Assembly (NCBI RefSeq): GCF_009883055.1
Contig: NZ_WWVR01000037.1
Location: 1 to 33,167, forward strand
DNA from: Blautia sp. BIOML-A1
GTDB lineage: Bacteria > Bacillota > Clostridia > Lachnospirales > Lachnospiraceae
Direction of reading: 5' to 3'
Length of the DNA: 33,167 bases
In this document: one piece after another, positions 7,311-14,467 of the stretch
How the letters are laid out: the number at the start of each line of letters is the position of its first letter
Position numbering within the stretch: the first letter of the stretch is position 1
Program-made: the position numbers and the translations under genes
The notes under the pieces: generated by a model
The model's database searches: none
Told to the model about the DNA's origin: nothing
Seen by the model: the letters and a program-made list of their open reading frames with translations, nothing else

Positions 7311-7964
7311 CTAAAACCCGAATTCCTCAAGAAACTCCATCGTAATTCCGGATTCTGTTTTCTCTTCTTTATTTTTTCTGATACCAAGCAGTTTTTCTAT
7401 GTACTTTCCAACCACATCATTTTCCAGATTAACAAGATCACCCGGTACCTTTTTCAAAAGTGTGGTTTCTTCTCCCGTATGTGGAATGACTGACACCTGA
7501 AAACCAGCTTCGTCAACCTTTGCAACCGTCAAGCTGATTCCATCAATGCAGACAGAACCCTTTTCCACAATCAAATGCAAAATCTGCGGTGATGTCGCAA
7601 TCGATACCCAGATGGCATTTTCTTCGCGGAGCATGGAACGAATCACTCCAGTTCCATCAATATGTCCACTTACTATATGACCTCCGAACCTGCCATCCGC
7701 AGCCATTGCACGTTCCAGGTTCACCTGACTTCCTGTTTTGCAGCTGCCAAGACTACTCCTTCTGATCGTCTCTGCCATCACATCTGCAGTAAATCCGTCC
7801 GGCTGGATCGACGTAACTGTCAGACACACACCATTCACGGCAATGCTGTCACCAATCTTTGTTCCTTCCAACACTTTCCTGGCTTTCACTGCCAGCATCC
7901 CCGATTCTCCGGTCAACTGTATATAACGGACTTTTCCTTTCTCTTCTACGATTCCCGTAAACAT
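7311..7964 (-). CDS. ribE: Riboflavin synthase alpha subunit
   Basis: The enzyme dismutates two lumazines into riboflavin and the ribHD precursor. The start MFTGIVEEKG follows an AGGAG site; the longer frame to 7997 lies inside ribD. The 217-residue protein has the two similar lumazine-binding halves: the first with DSIAVNGVCLTVTS and GGHIVSGHIDGTG, the second with GSVCIDGISLTVAKVD and NLENDVVGKYIEK. It overlaps the 3' end of ribD by 19 bp, so the two are probably translationally coupled. The gene is called ribE or ribC depending on the species. Confidence 0.97.
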   Translation of the reverse strand: MFTGIVEEKGKVRYIQLTGESGMLAVKARKVLEGTKIGDSIAVNGVCLTVTSIQPDGFTADVMAETIRRSSLGSCKTGSQVNLERAMAADGRFGGHIVSGHIDGTGVIRSMLREENAIWVSIATSPQILHLIVEKGSVCIDGISLTVAKVDEAGFQVSVIPHTGEETTLLKKVPGDLVNLENDVVGKYIEKLLGIRKNKEEKTESGITMEFLEEFGF

Positions 7965-9073
7965 AATTTCTCCTGTTCCTTTTTGCATATCTGGCATCTT
8001 ATCCTGATGTCATCACCGATCTGACAGATCTCTGTATATTTCAGTTCCACTGCTTCAGATGGAAATTCAACTCCGATACCTTCTACCGGTGTCTTGCTGC
8101 CCACACCGCCAAACAGCTTTGGTGCCATAAACACCTGTACTTCTTGTACGACTCTCGCTTTCAGAGCACTGTCATTTAACGTACCTCCGCCTTCCAGAAG
8201 AATACTGTCAATACCTCTGTTTCCAAGATTTACCATCAGTTTCTTAAGATCTATCTGGTTTTTTTCATCCGGACAGCAGATGGTCTCAACTCCCATGGTA
8301 TGTAATATTTTTATTTTCTCTTCCGTATTTTTCTGATCTGCATAAACCACGATTGTCCGGTATTTTTCTGCACTTTTTACAATCTGGCTGTCCAACGGAA
8401 TTCTGAGCTTACTGTCACACAGAATCCTGACAGGACTTCTCCATCCTTCTACCCGGACATTTAACATCGGATCATCTGCAAGCACGGTTCCAATGCCAGC
8501 CATAATTCCCATGTACTGATGCCTCATATGCTGCACTTCTCTTCTTGCCGCTTCTCCGGTAATCCATTTTGATGCTCCTGTCTTCGTTGCGATCTTCCCA
8601 TCCAGTGTCATGGCATACTTCATCACTACATAAGGCATCTTCGTTGTAATGTAATGGAAAAACACCGGATTCAGCTGATCGCATTCTTCCCTCATAAAAT
8701 CTTCAATCACTGTAATGCCTGATTCCCTCAATATCTGTGCACCTTTTCCTGCCACTTTCGGATTCGGATCTCTGGAACCGATTACCACTTTTTGAATCTT
8801 TTGTTCAAGAATTGCTTCCGTACATGGAGGCGTCTTTCCATGATGGCAGCAAGGTTCCAATGTAACATAAAGTACCGCACCTTCTGCTGATTCGGTAAGT
8901 GAAGCAATCGCATTACGTTCTGCATGAAGTTCTCCATACTTTTTATGATAACCTTCTCCGATGATCTGCCCATCTTTTACAATCACTGCCCCTACCATCG
9001 GATTGGGATTCGTCCAGCCTTCTCCTTTTTTGGCCAGTTGAATCGCCCGAAGCATATATTCCTGATCTGTCAC
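7946..9073 (-). CDS. ribD: Bifunctional pyrimidine deaminase / reductase
   Basis: RibD deaminates then reduces the pyrimidine product of GTP cyclohydrolase II. A GTG start at 9073 is chosen: AGAAGGGA lies 6 bases upstream and the result, VTDQEYMLRAIQLAKKGEG, is the usual N-terminus at 375 residues, whereas the longer frame to 9241 would begin inside the riboswitch expression platform. The deaminase domain (1-145) shows NPMVGAVIV, GELHAERNAIASL and TLEPCCHHGKTPPC with the zinc ligands. The reductase domain (150-360) shows KYAMTLDGKIATKTGASKWI and SILLEGGGTLNDSAL. It is the first gene of the operon. Confidence 0.96.
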   Translation of the reverse strand: MTDQEYMLRAIQLAKKGEGWTNPNPMVGAVIVKDGQIIGEGYHKKYGELHAERNAIASLTESAEGAVLYVTLEPCCHHGKTPPCTEAILEQKIQKVVIGSRDPNPKVAGKGAQILRESGITVIEDFMREECDQLNPVFFHYITTKMPYVVMKYAMTLDGKIATKTGASKWITGEAARREVQHMRHQYMGIMAGIGTVLADDPMLNVRVEGWRSPVRILCDSKLRIPLDSQIVKSAEKYRTIVVYADQKNTEEKIKILHTMGVETICCPDEKNQIDLKKLMVNLGNRGIDSILLEGGGTLNDSALKARVVQEVQVFMAPKLFGGVGSKTPVEGIGVEFPSEAVELKYTEICQIGDDIRIRCQICKKEQEKLCLRES

Positions 9074-9254
9074 TTTTATCCCTTCTTTCTTATTCCTGTT
9101 AGAACACATCCCCGCAAAGCGTTTTTGTATGATAAGAACCTTACAAAGTAATATCTTGTTACACAAAAAAACCTGCAGAAATATCTGCATGGAATTTGAT
9201 CTGTTACATATGATTAATAAATGAATTTTCTTATTTTTCATACTGTTATAAAGT

Positions 9255-9293
9255 AAAAAAAGCTCTGAAATGGATCACCATCTCAGAGCTTTG
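9255..9293 (-). terminator. Riboswitch-controlled intrinsic terminator of the rib operon
   Basis: On the minus strand AAGCTCTGA and TCAGAGCTT flank a loop of about 17 nt, followed by a run of seven T. It lies about 40 nt after the FMN aptamer and 180 nt before ribD, which is the standard arrangement for FMN-induced premature termination. Confidence 0.9.
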
Positions 9294-9331
9294 ATACTAC
9301 ATTCATTCATACAAAAATCAACTGTACTATC

Positions 9332-9438
9332 ATCTTCTTTCATCCAGACTGTACTGTCGGCCCCGGAATCTCACCGGATCATGCCTTTCGGCTCGCGGGC
9401 TTTACCGCCGGTAGGGAATCTCACCCTGCCCTGAAGAT
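9332..9438 (-). ncRNA. FMN riboswitch (RFN element)
   Basis: The minus strand holds the complete RFN aptamer. P1 pairs ATCTTC with GAAGAT at the two ends; conserved landmarks read in order are AGGGCAGGGTGAGATTCCCT, GGCGGTAAAGCCCGCGAGCC, ATGATCCGGTGAGATTCCGG and GGCCGACAGTACAGTCTGGA. Binding of FMN favours the downstream terminator, so riboflavin synthesis is shut off when FMN is plentiful. All four rib genes follow in one unit. Confidence 0.98.
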
Positions 9439-9450
9439 TTCTTTTTCTTT

Positions 9451-9479
9451 ATACTAATACTTTATCTGTAATTTGTAAA
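9451..9479 (-). promoter_or_regulatory. Probable promoter of the rib operon
   Basis: The minus strand has TTTACA (9479-9474), a 17-bp spacer, and TAGTAT (9456-9451), putting transcription start about 6-8 bases before the riboswitch P1 stem. The -35 fits well, the -10 only moderately. Confidence 0.55.
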
Positions 9480-9545
9480 GCAGAAATTTTTCTTCTTCCT
9501 GTGGCAGTCCAAGCATTACTGTCCACTCCGTTCGCAGTAACTTGG

Positions 9546-12200
9546 TCAAAATGCATTTCCTTTCATTTCACGATTAATCCATTCCATGATCACGTCGACA
9601 ACATATTCCTGTTCTGTTTCTGTGAGTTCCCGTCTTTTCGGAATATGATGCCATTTTTCTAAACAACCTCTGCAACAGGTAGCTGTAGCATGCTGTGCCA
9701 CAAAAACAGGATGTCCTCTCATCGGTGTCTGTTTTCCATCATTTGATATCTCTGCAGGTGCAAGACGTTTTCTGATAAAATCACAGGCATGCTCCCGCAC
9801 TTTCTCCATTCCCTTTTCTGATACATAACTCCTGTCATTTGCTTTTAGGGAAAAGCTGCTTCTGAACTTTGACTGAGACAGGCGTTTCCATAGATTTCCT
9901 TCATAAACGGCTGGTGTTTCACACACCATAGAAGGCTGAATACTGCCCTTGTAGACAATCATTTTCTCTTTCTTCTGCTGCTGACTCAACGAGACATTGC
10001 TGTTGTTTTCATCCCCTGCCTCTTTTAAAAGCTGCGCCGTCACTTCCTGTGCTTCTTTACTGCCGGGCTGCAAACGTCTTGCCAGACATGTATTTCTTCC
10101 AGTAGTCATCTCATTTTTTATTGCATAATACACCGCTTTCTTCTCCCCGACAAGTACCAGGATCTTTTTTGCCCTGGTTACACCCGTATAAAGGAGATTC
10201 CTCTGCAGCATGACAAAATGACTCATAGTAAATGGCATGACAACGATTGGATATTCGCTTCCCTGTGATTTGTGAATCGTCACCGCATAGGCAAGTGTCA
10301 GCTCATCCAGTTCCGTCACATCGTAAACCACTTCCCGTTCATCAAACAAAACTGTCAGTTCCCGCTCTTCCATATCTACTTTCGTGATGGTTCCAATGTC
10401 TCCATTGAATACTTCCTTATCATAATCATTCCGGATCTGCATCACCTTATCCTTCAGCCGGTACTGTGTCCCGCCTCTCCGCAAAAAGATCCTTGACTGA
10501 TTCATGGCTTCCTGCAGCACCTGATTCAGATTTACTGCACCGCATTCACCTCTCTGCATCGGAGTCAGCACCTGAATATCCCGCAGTGGATCCACATGAT
10601 AATATCTCGGCAGGTTCGTCTTGCAATACTGGACGATGGTATTCACCACTTCCTGATTGCTCTCTTTGGTGGCAAAGAAAAAATCAGAATCTTTTCCGCC
10701 TCTCATATCAATGCCTTCCCCTTTATTGATCCGGTGTGCATTCATAATGATCCGGCTTCCCTGTGCCTGGCGGAAAATCCTGGTCAGGCGTACTACAGGA
10801 ACACATCCTGAATCGATAATATCTCTGAGTACATTACCCGCCCCGACACTTGGAAGTTGATCAATATCACCCACCAGGATCAGGGTCATCTGCTCCGGCA
10901 ATGCTTTCAAAAGATTATACATCAGCATGATATCGATCATGGAACATTCATCCAGAATCAGCACATCTCCTTCCAACGGATGTTCTTCATTCTTCTGATA
11001 ACCTTCCGGCGGTTTATATTCTAATAACCGGTGAATTGTTTTTGCTTCCATTCCAGTTGCTTCGGACATTCTCTTCGCTGCTCTTCCGGTCGGTGCGGCA
11101 AGAATAATCTGACATCCCGCCTGCTTATATGCAGAAATAATCCCCAGAGTTGTTGTGGTCTTTCCAGTTCCGGGTCCACCGGTCAACACCATAACCTTAG
11201 ACGAAATAGCAGTTTTTACCGCCTGCCACTGTATCTCATCATAGGTAATTTCTGACGAAGCAGCTACTTTCTTTAATATTTCCTCTATATTCTCAGATTT
11301 TTTCTTTCCATAGGTCATCAGCCGGAGCAGCCGTTTTGCACAACCACTTTCTGAAAAATAATAGGGTGGAAGATAAATTGCTTCCTGCTCACCGGCCACA
11401 TCCCGGATCACATCATTTGTACGGATCATCTCATCCAGTGTGATCTTAAGCTCCGGTTCTTCCACTTCCAGAAGTTCCCCTGCCTTTCCGATCAGCTGCT
11501 CTCTTGTTGCATAACAATGACCTGCTTCCGCCAGCTTATTCAATGTATAAAAAATACCACTGCGCAGACGGACGAATTTACCTTTATCAATCCCCATCTT
11601 CTGCGCAATGGAATCCGCTGTCTTAAATCCAATACCCCAGATATCATCTGCAAGACGGTATGGATTCTCCTTTACAATCGCAATGCTTTCACTGCCATAT
11701 GTTTTAAAAATCTTTGTCGCATGCGAAGTACTGACCTCATGACTCTGCAGAAAAAGCATGATATTTTTGATCTCTTTCTGTTCCTGCCAGCTTGTCTTTA
11801 TACGGTCCACACGAACCTTTCCTATCCCCGGCACTTTTAGCAGTTCATCCGGTGTGTCTTCGATTACATCCAGCGTATCCTTCCCAAACTTTTCTACAAT
11901 CCTTTTCGCAAACTTTGGACCAACACCCTTGATCAAACCAGACCCAAGATATTTTTCAATTCCATATACTGTAGCAGGAAGTGTCTCTTCAAACTTCTCT
12001 ACAGAAAACTGCCGACCATATTTGGCATCCATTTTCCACATGCCTTCCAGGGACAGCACGGAGCCAACATGGGTATCCGGCATTGTGCCAACTACCGTGA
12101 CAAGATCACTGTAGTTCTTTACCGCACATTTCAGAACCGTGTAGCCATTTTCTGCATTCTGATATGTAATTCTCTCAATTACACAACGCAAATGTTCCAT
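9546..12200 (-). CDS. recD2: RecD2 ATP-dependent DNA helicase with a C-terminal DUF4186-like domain
   Basis: RecD2 is a RecBC-independent superfamily 1B, 5'-to-3' helicase of Gram-positive bacteria. The protein is 884 residues, about 140 longer than usual RecD2. The N-terminal domain and helix-hairpin-helix repeats (YLGSGLIKGVGPKFAKRIV, LLKVPGIGKVRVDRI) come first. The helicase core follows: Walker A VLTGGPGTGKTTTTLG near 340, Walker B LILDECSMID, GDIDQLPSVGAGNVL, RIFRQAQGSRI and the SH3/motif VI segment YAVTIHKSQGSEYP. After RNTCLARRLQPG (about 690) a linker leads to a 105-residue tail with GMEKVREHACDFIRKRLAP, DGKQTPMRGHPVFVAQHATA and TCCRGCLEKWHHIPK, which I recognise as the DUF4186 family, normally a separate small protein. 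AAAGGAG precedes the start. The fusion is in frame with no stop. Confidence 0.93.
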   Translation of the reverse strand: MEHLRCVIERITYQNAENGYTVLKCAVKNYSDLVTVVGTMPDTHVGSVLSLEGMWKMDAKYGRQFSVEKFEETLPATVYGIEKYLGSGLIKGVGPKFAKRIVEKFGKDTLDVIEDTPDELLKVPGIGKVRVDRIKTSWQEQKEIKNIMLFLQSHEVSTSHATKIFKTYGSESIAIVKENPYRLADDIWGIGFKTADSIAQKMGIDKGKFVRLRSGIFYTLNKLAEAGHCYATREQLIGKAGELLEVEEPELKITLDEMIRTNDVIRDVAGEQEAIYLPPYYFSESGCAKRLLRLMTYGKKKSENIEEILKKVAASSEITYDEIQWQAVKTAISSKVMVLTGGPGTGKTTTTLGIISAYKQAGCQIILAAPTGRAAKRMSEATGMEAKTIHRLLEYKPPEGYQKNEEHPLEGDVLILDECSMIDIMLMYNLLKALPEQMTLILVGDIDQLPSVGAGNVLRDIIDSGCVPVVRLTRIFRQAQGSRIIMNAHRINKGEGIDMRGGKDSDFFFATKESNQEVVNTIVQYCKTNLPRYYHVDPLRDIQVLTPMQRGECGAVNLNQVLQEAMNQSRIFLRRGGTQYRLKDKVMQIRNDYDKEVFNGDIGTITKVDMEERELTVLFDEREVVYDVTELDELTLAYAVTIHKSQGSEYPIVVMPFTMSHFVMLQRNLLYTGVTRAKKILVLVGEKKAVYYAIKNEMTTGRNTCLARRLQPGSKEAQEVTAQLLKEAGDENNSNVSLSQQQKKEKMIVYKGSIQPSMVCETPAVYEGNLWKRLSQSKFRSSFSLKANDRSYVSEKGMEKVREHACDFIRKRLAPAEISNDGKQTPMRGHPVFVAQHATATCCRGCLEKWHHIPKRRELTETEQEYVVDVIMEWINREMKGNAF

Positions 12201-12325
12201 GTTCGTCTCCTTTACTGATTTAATATTCCTGACTCTGGTCCGACATCATATCCTTTTTCAGAATATTGCGAAACACTCCCTTGAAATTAGCTTTCTGAGG
12301 TAAATATTCTTACCATGATAATCCC

Positions 12326-13693
12326 CTACATTTTTGAGACAATCTGTCTCGCAACATATACTCCGCTTGCCGAAGCATGAGACAGAGAATGGGTAATACC
12401 GCTGCCATCACCGATGATATAAAGTCCCTCATGACGAGTCATCAGATTATGGTCCAGTTCCACTTCCATATTGTAGAATTTTACCTCTACACCATACAGC
12501 AGGGTATCATCACTGGCAGTTCCCGGTGCAATTTTATCCAGGGCATAGATCATTTCAATAATGCCATCTAATAAACGTTTCGGAAGTACAAGACTCAGGT
12601 CACCTGCTGCTGCATTTAAAGTTGGAACGGTAAAAGATTCGCTGATTCTTTCTTCGGTACTTCTACGTCCTCTGATCAGATCTCCAAAACGCTGGACAAT
12701 CACGCCGCCACCCAGCATATTGCTCAATCGTGCAATACTTTCACCATATCCATTAGAATCTTTGAAAGGTTCTGAAAAATGCTTTGCAACCAGTAACGCA
12801 AAGTTTGTATTATTTGTCTGTTTAGCCGGATCCTCATAGCTGTGACCGTTAACAGTAACAATTCCATTCGTATTTTCGTTTACGACTTCACCTTTTGGAT
12901 TCATGCAGAATGTACGCACCATATCTTCATATTTTGAGGTTCTGTACACAATCTTGCTTTCATATAATTCGTCGGTCAGATGAGCAAAAATACCTGCTGG
13001 CAGCTCCACTCGAACTCCGATATCCACGCGATTTGAATTCGTATTAATATCCAGATCCTGACAGATTTTTTCCATCCATTTACTTCCGCTGCGTCCTGCA
13101 GAAATAACACATTCCTTACCATCATAATAAGAATCTTCATGATAGATTCGATATCCGTCATCTAATTTCTCCACCTTATCAATGAAACAGTTGAAATGAA
13201 AATCAACCTTTTCTTTCAGATGAGCATATAAATGTTCCAACACAATATAATTAATATCTGTTCCCAGATGTCGAACAGAAGCGTCCAATAAATGTAAACC
13301 ATTCTGCATGCAGCGTGTCTTCAGGCTTGAACCGGCAGTAGAATACAGTTTTGTTCCTTCTCCACCAAATGCAAGATTGATCTTATCTACATAGTTCATT
13401 AATTCTAATGCAGCTTTTTTACCGATATATTCGTACAGCGTCCCACCGAAATCATTGGTGATATTATATTTACCATCTGAAAATGCACCTGCACCTCCAA
13501 AGCCACTCATGATAGAACAGTTCTTACAATGAATACAGGATTTCACCTTGTCACCATCAATCGGACAATGGCGTTTTGTCAATTCATTTCCCATCTCAAA
13601 AACAGCGATACTCAAATTCGGTCTTTTCTCTAATAATTCATATGCAGTAAATATTCCTCCCGGTCCTGCACCTACAATCACTACATCGTACAT
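12326..13693 (-). CDS. COG2509-type FAD-dependent dehydrogenase
   Basis: The 455-residue protein starts MYDVVIVGAGPGGIFTAYEL, a Rossmann FAD-binding motif at the very N-terminus, after AGGAAG. A cysteine cluster follows at about residues 40-62 (C-x10-C-x2-C-x2-C), then GFGGAGAFSDGKYNIT, which binds the flavin in this family. The C-terminus has LYIIGDGSGITHSLSHASASG, the second FAD-contact motif, before the end. Substrate and partner are unknown for most members. It is monocistronic here, with its own promoter and a structured leader. The longer in-frame start at 13753 is less likely because it lies in small hairpins without a ribosome site. Confidence 0.85.
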   Translation of the reverse strand: MYDVVIVGAGPGGIFTAYELLEKRPNLSIAVFEMGNELTKRHCPIDGDKVKSCIHCKNCSIMSGFGGAGAFSDGKYNITNDFGGTLYEYIGKKAALELMNYVDKINLAFGGEGTKLYSTAGSSLKTRCMQNGLHLLDASVRHLGTDINYIVLEHLYAHLKEKVDFHFNCFIDKVEKLDDGYRIYHEDSYYDGKECVISAGRSGSKWMEKICQDLDINTNSNRVDIGVRVELPAGIFAHLTDELYESKIVYRTSKYEDMVRTFCMNPKGEVVNENTNGIVTVNGHSYEDPAKQTNNTNFALLVAKHFSEPFKDSNGYGESIARLSNMLGGGVIVQRFGDLIRGRRSTEERISESFTVPTLNAAAGDLSLVLPKRLLDGIIEMIYALDKIAPGTASDDTLLYGVEVKFYNMEVELDHNLMTRHEGLYIIGDGSGITHSLSHASASGVYVARQIVSKM

Positions 13694-13787
13694 TTTTACT
13701 TCCTCCCATGAACCTAGCGGACAAGTCCGCTTCAAACTCCCTGAATCCCTCAATCTTTGAGGGACTTCCTATAAAGTAAAAAAATGA

Positions 13788-13846
13788 CTACAAAAAGGGC
13801 AGTCAACCGGTTTGGCTGTTGGTAAAAATGTTTGCCCCTTTTGCAG
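13788..13846 (-). ncRNA. Terminator-like leader RNA upstream of the FAD dehydrogenase
   Basis: On the minus strand 13846-13833 pairs with 13801-13788 in a 14-bp stem (two G-U) closing a 31-nt loop that itself can form a small CAAC/GTTG hairpin. After three bases comes a run of seven T (13784-13778). Transcription from the promoter at 13864-13892 would enter the stem after about ten bases, so readthrough must be permitted for the downstream dehydrogenase to be made. Two further hairpins follow in the leader (CCCTC/GAGGG near 13747-13764 and AGCGGAC/GTCCGCT near 13717-13733). No known riboswitch consensus was recognised. Confidence 0.55.
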
Positions 13847-13863
13847 ACTTATACCTAGATTAT

Positions 13864-13892
13864 TATACCTGAGACACCCTCACGTTGCAAGG
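13864..13892 (-). promoter_or_regulatory. Sigma-A type promoter for the FAD dehydrogenase leader
   Basis: TTGCAA (13892-13887), a 17-bp spacer, and a perfect TATAAT (13869-13864) lie on the minus strand. The start would be near 13857, giving a leader of about 164 nt before the ATG. Confidence 0.75.
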
Positions 13893-14007
13893 TATCATTT
13901 GAGATCCCTGTAATTCGTTAGCTTCTTTTTCTCTATATTATCCACCAGAACAAGTGTTTCCTATCTTTATTTACAAGATTCTTTTGAGCATTTATGCTCA
14001 GATCCAC

Positions 14008-14061
14008 AATTCATCTCACTACCTAGAGATGTAGGAAAATTCTTGCTAAGCTTTGTTAAAT
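14008..14061 (+). repeat. 54-bp hairpin motif, copy 2
   Basis: This matches 4176-4229 at 43 of 54 positions with no gap. The stem is kept by a paired change: CCACCT/AGGTGG in copy 1 becomes CTACCT/ATGTAG here. No transposase follows it, so it is a solo remnant. The stretch 13893-14110 around it holds no gene, only small stems (GAGCAT/ATGCTC near 13985-14000 and CATCG/CGATG near 14095-14109). Confidence 0.5.
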
Positions 14062-14110
14062 ATCCAATACAAATTACACAAGCCCATCTCTCAACATCGT
14101 ATTAACGATG

Positions 14111-14467
14111 TCAAAAACCAGGGGTTCCAACTATTTTGTTTGCTTTGAATTGATTCAAAGCATCCTTATAAATATTCAGTGTCTCTTCGTCAAATAGAAT
14201 CCACTCGACCAAATCCAGACTCCCTGAATTTTCTTCAATAAAATCATTTACTGTACGTACAGCGATCATAGCTGCTTTTTTCTTAGGGAAGCTATAAACA
14301 CCCGTCGAAATAGATGGGAAAGCCACACTGCGTATGCCTTGGTCAACAGCTATCTGAAGGGAATTACTATAGCATTCTGCTAAAAACTTCTCCTCATCCT
14401 GATTTCCACCACGCCAGATAGGACCCACAGTATGGATAATATACTTACAAGGCAGCTTATATGCACC
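14111..14467 (-). pseudogene. Macrodomain (O-acetyl-ADP-ribose deacetylase-like), C-terminal part only
   Basis: The frame reads GAYKLPCKYIIHTVGPIWRGG, then SNSLQIAVDQGIRSVAFPSISTGVYSFPKKKAA, which are the central and C-terminal strands of the macrodomain fold, including the G-V-Y/F phosphate loop. The N-terminal third with the ADP-ribose-binding NAAN and GGGG/VDxAIH motifs is missing. At the break the frame runs directly into the last codons of the upstream NADAR gene in another frame, so a deletion fused the two. A GTG at 14428 could start translation of 105 residues, but such a product lacks half of the binding cleft. Originally it was presumably a separate ADP-ribose hydrolase downstream of the fusion gene. 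Confidence 0.8.

Noticed and set aside
9332..9438. Striking conserved RNA structure
   Set aside because: It is the well-known FMN riboswitch in its standard place ahead of ribD, so it is annotated but not a novelty.
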